Origin: Fulvia fulva
Taxonomy: Eukaryota; Ascomycota; Dothideomycetes; Mycosphaerellales; Mycosphaerellaceae
Length of the DNA stretch: 64,000 nt
Direction of reading: 5' to 3'
Assembly: GCF_020509005.1 (NCBI RefSeq)
Contig: NC_063019.1
Span: 1,488,001-1,552,000, forward strand
The translations under genes and the position numbers were made by a program. How positions within the stretch are numbered: position 1 is the stretch's first letter; every line of letters begins with the position of its first letter. This document shows, piece by piece, positions 57,045 to 64,000 of the stretch. The notes below the pieces were generated by a model. That model was not told the DNA's origin, did no database searches, and saw only the letters and a list, made by a program, of their open reading frames with translations.

Positions 57045-58756
57045 TTTGATGTGCCAAAGGTAAGAGAGAGCCTGAAAGAGAAGAAGGTTAGTGAAGATGG
57101 AAGGGGAAGGAGGACTTACCAAGGTCAGGTGATTGGGGGCTGGTCTTGGCAGTTGGGTCGAGAGTGGTTGTGGATGAAAGGAAGAAGGAAGGAAATGAGA
57201 AAGTAATCCAGTTTTGTGCCTGCAGGTGTGACTCACTGCTGCTGATGTGGGTCGAGTATCGCGGAAGTGCTCATTACTAGCTGTATCGCATGCTGACCAG
57301 CAGCAATTTCAGTGCCTCTCGTTCGGCATCCCGAAAGCCTGATACGAGTTACCATCCCCAGCACTGGTCAGCGCATCGACACGCTGTGGATATTGGAAAG
57401 CTAACTGAACAGCTATCTCCGCTGTAGAGCTCTTTCCGACCAACGTCGTCGAAGAAAATGGTATGACATCGGCCTGAATGGCTGATATACAGCTCGGCAT
57501 CCCGAGAGCATATCCTGCCATCGGGCCGGGTCTCAGCTTCATGACAGCCCGACTTCGGCTTGTGGCAGGTGGGTCCCCGAATCACGAGGATACTGCGGAT
57601 TGAAGCCGCAGCACTGTGTTGAATGCTGCACGGCCATGTCATGCGGCTCATATCACATTTGATTCGCCTTGAGGTCACGGAAGCTAACGGCAGTCATCAT
57701 TTTTGAGGACAGAGAGATTCCGTACACCTCCTCGAATCGTGATTACATAAGCAATCGCCTTGGCATCGATCGACATGTCCAGTCCACAGACAATGTCGCA
57801 GTCACGGTGATGAAGGGACGTAGGTTGATGTAGAAGCTATGTCGAACAAGGCAGTCGGCGATTTCTGAAAATTGACGTTCTCAACCAGGCGTACTGGCAG
57901 ATACACAACGAGCATTTGTACAGTTCAAAGACCACGCTGCGCCGCTATTTCTGATTCTGGTGCACGACTCGCCTACAACAGAGGCTGTGGACATTGCCTC
58001 GAAACTCTGCATGAGGTAAGTTGCCGTGCCTCTTATCGAAGCAGTCTGCAGTATAATGATGAAAGGATGCATTATGATGCCCACTTCATGCTAACAGCCA
58101 GTCTTGATGCTCCAGCGAAGTGGAAGGCGTGGAGTCCGAGAAAGAGCGTATGATGACAGCTTGTGCAGTGTTGCCCGCTCCGCCAAGATAGTGTTGTAGG
58201 CAAATCCTTCGCAGCTCGCAACCGGGCGCGCAGGCTTTTCCGCACCTCAGTCGCAGAACTGCTCCAAGAGCAATGCTGGAAATCGGTCAATTAGTGAGGC
58301 TCTTGATATCAATCTCATCGCTCAGCTTCGAAGCAATCCGGCAAGCCTGTATGCTGTCGTTCTCACAACCATGTGATGGCAACATGACTTTTCGTTGAGG
58401 GGGCCCTCATCTTATCTGATTCGTGTCACGAATCCTGCTCTGTTCACGTCCTTTTCGTTCCCTCCGGCACACACATCTGAAACGTGAGCGAAGCGAGGTG
58501 AACAAGGTCTATGGTATGCCAAGCATGGTGTAACCATTCTGTCGCATTGGCATTCGTGTCATCCAGGCCTCCACAAATGAAGGCTCCACGTGAAATGCTG
58601 ACGTCGGCTGTTGTTTTGTGATATCACACTTCACTCTGGCGGTCCGGGTGGTCAGCTTTTGGCAGGGATGAGCAGACCACAGAGAAGCTTCCCAGAAGGT
58701 TGATGCTTTAGCCGTCGCCGAGGCGCAGGCGTGCAACGGTGTGAAGATTGTTTTTT
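57045..58756. other. 1.7-kb region without a supported gene
   Basis: Purine-rich stretch at about 57,060-57,210. Short overlapping frames only. On the minus strand 57,678-57,309 is open over part of its length, but no start, intron pattern or family supports it. Confidence 0.45.
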
Positions 58757-59067
58757 AAGCGTAGCGACCGAGCGCTAGCCACACCGGAGTACGAGCTTGC
58801 GAGTACGTAGGTGAGGCGTCAGCGAGGGAGTGAAGCTCTGTACCAGCCCTCAACTAGCCTTGGCGCCCGCTCTGATTGGTCAACTTTCAAGTTTTAGGGT
58901 CACGTGACCTACCGCACTGTGCCTGTTGGCGAACTCGCAAACATATACTCGTCGCTAACGCCTATGTCGTCGTATAATAAGCACTGTACGTCGGGTAGCG
59001 GTAGCGTGGATTGCACGCTACTTTGCAGTCTAGAAGGGTTGGTAGAGAGCTCCACTCCGCTACGCTT
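58757..59067. repeat. Possible MITE-like element with short terminal inverted repeats
   Basis: The 10-mer aagcgtagcg at 58,757-58,766 is mirrored as cgctacgctt at 59,058-59,067, giving a 311-bp unit of locally odd composition (many cgta/gcgag words), with a CCAAT-type attgg and the palindrome ggtcacgtgacc near 58,900. No clear target duplication is seen, and no second copy in the window. Confidence 0.3.
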
Positions 59068-60577
59068 ACCTTTGGAGGTTCACAACCGCCAACAGCACAT
59101 TTTTCGTTGTGACAGCTTCAGGCATTGCATTTATTGACTGCAAGTCCGCTGTAGCGAGCGAGATGCAGCAGAGAAGACTTGCACGCGCATGCAGTACACA
59201 GCATGGTCTCGTGATTTGCCGTGTATTTTCTGAGCAGATCTGGATCACACGTCAGCTCGTGCTTGGCTGTGGCTCTGGCGGCTCGTATCGAGCTCATCGA
59301 CCGCTGTCAACCACTTTCTTCGATGCCTCAGTTGTCGATGTGGACGGTTGGTGCCGTGTTGCGAAGAGCCGGCAGAGTTTGGGGACAGCTGTGGCAGCGA
59401 GCTGGCACATGCTTGTTCGCTGCAATTATAGGCTGCATGCGCTTGCAGGAGTACAGAGGCAGGTACAAGTACGAGTTGGGTCAGCACGGCCTGGTCGCGG
59501 AGCTTCAGATCCTTCGATATTGCTCTGCTTGTGCATGCATCCTGTCAAACATCTCACGGATCTGGTGGTCGTCATACAGCATGACGACAATCTTTGTTGA
59601 TGAAGAGACGAGCATTCATCATCGTCGTTGTTCCTGCTGATGATACCACAGCGCGCGGAACCTCTCCCGACGGTGGAACGTCAAGATTTGACTGTGCGCC
59701 ACGCTCTCATCCTTGCAGGACATTGTGGCGTTTTCGCTATTGGATGCTTGCAGCTGCTGCCAGCTGTAAGACAGACCGACTGCGTGTCCGCTGCATGAGG
59801 CGTGTGTCATGGACGCAGCGTCAGTCGTGGATGTGATCTTGTGTCGCAGCAGAGTAGTAGTAGTACTGTGGAGGAAGAGATTGTGAAGAACGAAAAACAA
59901 CAGCCCAAACTGCTGGGATGGTTTGGCCGATTGCCGATGCGCTTGGCTCGTGATCGACGTTCTTTTGCGTCTGGCCACACGCGAGTGATGTCTGTGCGAG
60001 AGCAAGCAGCAGATCGAGGGATGTGATTCCTTCGTCGGACTCTACTAGCTCTACCACTGCTACTGCTGTTCCTTACCCGCCCTTGCCTCCTCGCTCTCTC
60101 ATCTCGAAGCTCTGTCAAATCGCTGCTCGTTCTGCCACACCCTTCTTGTCGCTCATTTCACGCGCACTCACTGCCATATTCCCTCCTCCTGTTCCCCAAC
60201 CAATCACGAGCGCACGAGAGCCGTTGTACGCGGCCGCAAAGGCAGTCCGTCGAGCGCCTGTCCAACTGCTGCGCGCAATGATCGTTCTGCTCACACGACG
60301 CTGAAGCCACACCATCACTGGCGCACCACGCGCTGCAGCACCGCAAATCATTAGTAGAATCACCTGAGGCTGCTCGCGACATACTCCGCCTACTGCCGAA
60401 CGCCACAGCTGTCTCCCTGGGCCAACGCGACCATTTCGTGCGACTGCTCCGCTCTTTTGAAACAAGAGCATACAGTGACAGCCAGCGCCGGCAACACGCA
60501 CCACCACTGCCCGTTCGAGGAAGCTGCTACAGGGATGCGAGAAGGGAGGACGCTGCGAGTACAGTGCCGCGACCGCC
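59068..60577. other. 1.5-kb region without a supported gene; leader of the next gene
   Basis: No frame here looks like a conserved protein. The last 500 bp are pyrimidine-rich and probably include the promoter and 5' leader of the 939-residue protein. A GTG-started frame of 93 codons at 60,023-60,304 (Pro/Ala/Leu-rich) lacks an ATG. Confidence 0.45.
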
Positions 60578-63397
60578 ATGCCCATTTGGCCTTTCAGACG
60601 TCGGCGGAGAGGCACGCAGGTCAACCACGATAGTGATGCTGCGCAAGCCTCGCTGTTGTCGGAGAAGGCGAGGTCCTTTCCATCGACACAGCCATCAGCC
60701 ACCACTTCCGCCCCGTCGCCCGTCGCACATACACCACCCATCCCCACCCGCTCGCTCCGAGGACACAGCGAGCGCAAACGACCCGCGTCGCAGCAGGACC
60801 AGGCTACCCCGGAGCAAGCAGTCCAGCCCAGCAAACGACGCTCCCACGTCGATTCGGCCAACAAGGAGAATCTGCTGCCGCCATCCAGTCATGGCCAATA
60901 CAGCAGCAGGGAAGATATCACTGCCCTGCCCTCGCAGTACAGACTCGAGCATAGCCCGCACCTCCGCCCGGTTGATCTGGAGCGTCCACCGATACCCTAC
61001 AACTTCCGTCCTCGCTCCGTGTCGCAGACAGTGAGCTCGCAACGACACGAGGGAACCACGAAGCCAGCTAGACCGCGTACCTTGCAGTCAAAACGGAGCA
61101 CTACCGATTATGGATCACCAGCTAGGATCCTGTCACGAACATCCAGCAAGACCTCACGGAAACGGGATGACCAGTTGCGCGAGGAGGAGATCCGTGCCAT
61201 GTCAGCACCCATCCCTATCCCCAAGCGACGCGGAGACGACCCACTGAGGAGAGACAGCAAGAAGATTCGTGGGTTGGGTGGGAGAGACTCGCAAGTGACG
61301 TTGCCACCAGAAGGATCGGTACACTCCGCCATGTCGGGCGTGGTCGAGCAACGCGGTTGGGAGATTGGCGGCTTTGCCGTATTCAGTCCTCGACCAGCTG
61401 TCCGACTGTCTGGCACACCACAGTATGTCCCAGCCAGCATGCCGAACAGGGCATCTGGCTATCTCTATCGCATAGACTCGCTGCCTAAGGAGAAGGAGAA
61501 AGGCAAAGAGATGGACAACGAAAAGACACCCACTTCTCGAGATAGGGATCGTAAGCGGAGAACTGTAGGCAACGAAGCAGATGACCTTGACGCCAGCGAC
61601 ATTCGTCTGATCATGGAGCGTGATGCGAAGCGACGAGAACTGCGACAGAAGGAGCGACAGGAGAAGCTTGAGCGGAAACTGCGAAGCAGAGAAGGACGTA
61701 ATCAGGGCGATAGCGATGCCCGAGCAGCAAGGCGAGAGGAAGAGAGACGAACGCAAGAAGAAGGCAGAAGTCGTGTGGAAGACGAAATCCAGGCACACGG
61801 ACCGCGACCGCCTCCTACTGCTGTGCACCCTGCCTTGCGCAACACAGCTGCAGATGAGCAACCAGATCCGACACCTGTGGGTCTCGGCATTGGGAAGCAG
61901 CCACCTCCAGCTGCGCCCATGGAATCAGAACGTCAGCAGCAGCATGCTCTCCCGACGACTGAAGACCTGGGAACCGAAAACACTGGAACTTATCGTGATT
62001 ATCGTCCTGCAGATGCTGTCCCGCAGAATCCATTCAGCGATGAGGCAGAATTCGCGACGCCGCCATTCTCCACGCCTATGTCTGAAGTTCCTCCGGCTGT
62101 ATTGGGTGCATCTATGCCCGCCTCACCCGTGGAAGACACAACGGCAGAAGATCACAACGACGAGCAGCCAGTGCTGGCTACGGCACAAGCGGTCCGCATG
62201 TCTCAAGCTAACACACCGCCGCTATCGCCTGTATATGGTGTTCGAGGATCCGGGAGTGCTTCGCAGCTGACAGAAGCTGTCCGTCAACAAAGTGCATCAG
62301 CGCTCAGTACATCAGTCCAAAGCTCCGACTTGCCGGCACCTCCACCGATCAATGTTGACCGCAGGAGCTCAGACCCGCCCACAGATGGTCCAAAGCGTAC
62401 TGATTGGGGCAGCATATTCAAGCGAGGCACCTTCTCGCGCAAGAAAAGACCCGAAGCTCTCGCCCCCGTCGAGACAGGCTTCAAGAACACCTCCCGGGAA
62501 TCGATGAGGAACCAACCCATCCCTGCACATCTCATCGACCCCAATGCTCGGCGTCCATCGACTCTACGCTCAGCCTCTGGCACACCTGTCCGTACTCAAA
62601 GCAAATTCCGAGAGGACCTGCCCGATACTCCAATCTCACCACCTGATTCGAGAACACAGTCGCCCGATGTACCGACAGTAGCTGGCGCCATGGCAGCTCG
62701 TGAGGCAGGGAAGAATGTTCCACAGCCAATGGACATTCCGGGTCGAGTCGATAGGAGCGACACTCCAGTCAGCCAACACGTTCGCGGCCACGCTGCCATG
62801 TCAGGGTCGCTTGCGTCCATTGACTCCGAGGGCTCTTGGCTAGCGAGCCGCTCATTGAAGCGCCAGTCAAATCAATCGATGCTGAGTAGGAATATCAGTC
62901 AGCGCAGAGCAGAGTTCAGTGCCAGCTACGAGGAGCTTGGCGGAGACAAAGACGCAGAATATCTCAGTCGTAACCGTGCGACACACAAGGCCAGCAATCC
63001 GGCGCTTATGGGTGCAAGTCCGGATGAGGAGAGTGACGACGATGTTCCGCCAGAGATCGCGGACGACCCATTGACCGTCCACGGAAGCGTGCGGAGGAAG
63101 CCAACTCTTGTACAGCGCGATCCCCGTCTCAAGTCACGAGAAGGCTTGGTCACGGAATTTGCTTCCGCAGAACAAGTCGAAAGTCTGGCAGAGAGCCTCG
63201 ATGCCACACCTGATGACGACGAGTTTGAACCAGACTCACCAGGACCCCAGATGGAGCGAGCAAGAAGTGTCAACGTTGGCAGTCGCCACTCGAGGCAATT
63301 CTCAGCCGGGAGCGCAAAGCTGCTCGACGTGCGACGCACCTCAATGGACCTAATCAGAAACTCGACCACCCCTGAACCAAGACCAACAACACCATGA
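60578..63397 (+). CDS. Long, mostly disordered protein of unknown function
   Basis: 939 residues, one exon, ATG in gaccgccATGccc. It starts M-P-I-W-P-F-R-R-R-R-R-G, a short hydrophobic-basic head. Most of the rest is rich in Ser, Pro, Arg, Glu and Gln, with K-R clusters (about 65-90, 190-230) suited to nuclear import or nucleic-acid/membrane contact. Short islands look conserved: R-G-W-E-I-G-G-F-A-V-F-S-P-R-P (about 261-275), a charged coiled coil D-L-D-A-S-D-I-R-L-I-M-E-R-D-A-K-R-R-E-L-R (about 337-400), T-D-W-G-S-I-F-K-R-G-T-F (about 608-619), and a Ser/Asp-rich C-terminus with many S/T-P sites. Such composition suggests a phosphorylated scaffold. I do not recognise a named family. The gene stands alone, with long gaps upstream. 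Confidence 0.8.
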   Translation: MPIWPFRRRRRGTQVNHDSDAAQASLLSEKARSFPSTQPSATTSAPSPVAHTPPIPTRSLRGHSERKRPASQQDQATPEQAVQPSKRRSHVDSANKENLLPPSSHGQYSSREDITALPSQYRLEHSPHLRPVDLERPPIPYNFRPRSVSQTVSSQRHEGTTKPARPRTLQSKRSTTDYGSPARILSRTSSKTSRKRDDQLREEEIRAMSAPIPIPKRRGDDPLRRDSKKIRGLGGRDSQVTLPPEGSVHSAMSGVVEQRGWEIGGFAVFSPRPAVRLSGTPQYVPASMPNRASGYLYRIDSLPKEKEKGKEMDNEKTPTSRDRDRKRRTVGNEADDLDASDIRLIMERDAKRRELRQKERQEKLERKLRSREGRNQGDSDARAARREEERRTQEEGRSRVEDEIQAHGPRPPPTAVHPALRNTAADEQPDPTPVGLGIGKQPPPAAPMESERQQQHALPTTEDLGTENTGTYRDYRPADAVPQNPFSDEAEFATPPFSTPMSEVPPAVLGASMPASPVEDTTAEDHNDEQPVLATAQAVRMSQANTPPLSPVYGVRGSGSASQLTEAVRQQSASALSTSVQSSDLPAPPPINVDRRSSDPPTDGPKRTDWGSIFKRGTFSRKKRPEALAPVETGFKNTSRESMRNQPIPAHLIDPNARRPSTLRSASGTPVRTQSKFREDLPDTPISPPDSRTQSPDVPTVAGAMAAREAGKNVPQPMDIPGRVDRSDTPVSQHVRGHAAMSGSLASIDSEGSWLASRSLKRQSNQSMLSRNISQRRAEFSASYEELGGDKDAEYLSRNRATHKASNPALMGASPDEESDDDVPPEIADDPLTVHGSVRRKPTLVQRDPRLKSREGLVTEFASAEQVESLAESLDATPDDDEFEPDSPGPQMERARSVNVGSRHSRQFSAGSAKLLDVRRTSMDLIRNSTTPEPRPTTP

Positions 63398-64000
63398 GGT
63401 CAGTGACCATGACGTCACGGCGTCATTTAGACCCAGTATTTCTTATGTTACCCCAAAAGCCGAACGATAGTCTCGGAGGTCTGATTCACAACACATGCAT
63501 TACGATACGATCTTACGATCATCAACGACACCGACTTACCTAATAAACACCCTCTGCACATTGGCCTTCGACATAATTGTTCGGCAAGAACCATCACAGC
63601 CAGGACGCAAGATTCGTCCTGGATTCACGGCATATTTCCCTAGTATCTTACAGCGCGCTTGGAGCGCCGCGGTTTGCTTTTCTCGTTTGAGCTTGATACC
63701 CCGTCGCTTGGATTGGGCGCCATCATCTGCATTGGGCTACATGGACTTGATCTGTATTTGGAAAAGGAAGAAAGAAGTTTGGAGTAGTCGGAAGAGTAGC
63801 TGGCTCTTGATGAGTCAAGTAGCTCAAGAACTTGTGCATAGTGGTCGGCCTTGTGTGCTTCAAAAGGAGCGTCGTGCCGTGGCTCGTGGCTCGTGGCTCA
63901 TCACTGGCGAATTCCACGATATGTAGGCTGACGGAGAGCATACATACATAGAGGTGGTCGCCAACGAAGCAAGGTCAAGGACGTTGTACAGAAAGTAAAT
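63398..64000. other. 3' flank, no gene seen
   Basis: It follows the TGA of the disordered protein. It contains gtgaccatgacgtcacggcgtcat near 63,403-63,426 with a CRE-like tgacgtca core. Short frames on both strands are unsupported. Confidence 0.45.

Noticed and set aside
57309..57678. Minus-strand frames of 77-109 codons
   Set aside because: They overlap each other in different frames, with no start context, intron or recognised family; the Ser/Ala-rich stretch alone is not enough.
58890..58910. Link between the ggtcacgtgacc palindrome here and the similar one in the LTR of elements C/F
   Set aside because: Similarity stops at the palindrome itself, a common bHLH-type site.
60023..60304. 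93-codon Pro/Ala/Leu-rich frame
   Set aside because: Starts with GTG, no ATG, and lies in the likely leader of the disordered-protein gene.

Overview
The window is nuclear DNA of a filamentous ascomycete (Pezizomycotina, possibly a dothideomycete). This rests on spliceosomal introns of about 50 nt with CTGAC/CTAAC branch points, gene types such as a fungal PEX11, a Dal5-type permease and an Rch1-like carrier, and a strong repeat-induced point mutation (RIP) signature in the repeats. There are two compartments, with a sharp edge near 46,310.

Positions 1-46,310 are a nest of dead retrotransposons. CpA and TpG are almost absent and TpA is in large excess, while CpG is untouched, so Gln and Trp codons have become TAG/TAA everywhere. 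From direct repeats I can resolve the nest. A chromovirus (A, 1,298-8,627) sits inside the 3' LTR of another copy of its own family (B). B sits in the reverse transcriptase of a minus-strand Gypsy element (C), which also carries a complete chromodomain Gypsy element D (12,634-18,924). C sits in a minus-strand LINE (LINE-5), which also took a short LINE-4 (19,327-20,271). LINE-5 lies in a plus-strand Gypsy element E, which abuts and probably sits in a relative of C (element F, up to 25,729). To the right, a Ty1/copia element (25,785-45,907; 207-bp LTRs, ctagc target duplication) was hit by three LINEs: LINE-1 (27,622-33,678, plus), LINE-2 (34,271-39,403, minus) and LINE-3 (41,788-44,547, minus). 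Each has its own 12-16 bp duplication and a (TCTA)n tail. LINE-1 is far less mutated than its host and keeps both frames without frameshift.

Positions 46,310-64,000 are ordinary, lightly spaced gene space: a six-pass DUF998-like membrane protein (+); a membrane-anchored type-B carboxylesterase (-) divergent from a Dal5-family MFS permease (+); a PEX11 peroxin (+) convergent with an SBF/Rch1-like carrier (-) that has an in-frame TAA; then a gene-poor stretch; and a long disordered protein (+) at 60,578-63,397.

The most unusual object is at 56,037-57,044: six tandem minus-strand units of 126-138 nt. Each folds on paper as a tRNA-like cloverleaf (acceptor, D, anticodon and T arms, A/B-box-like promoters) but carries a conserved 55-65 nt insert with two small hairpins in the anticodon arm. 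Paired changes in the anticodon stem argue that the structure has been maintained. I cannot assign these to any normal tRNA.
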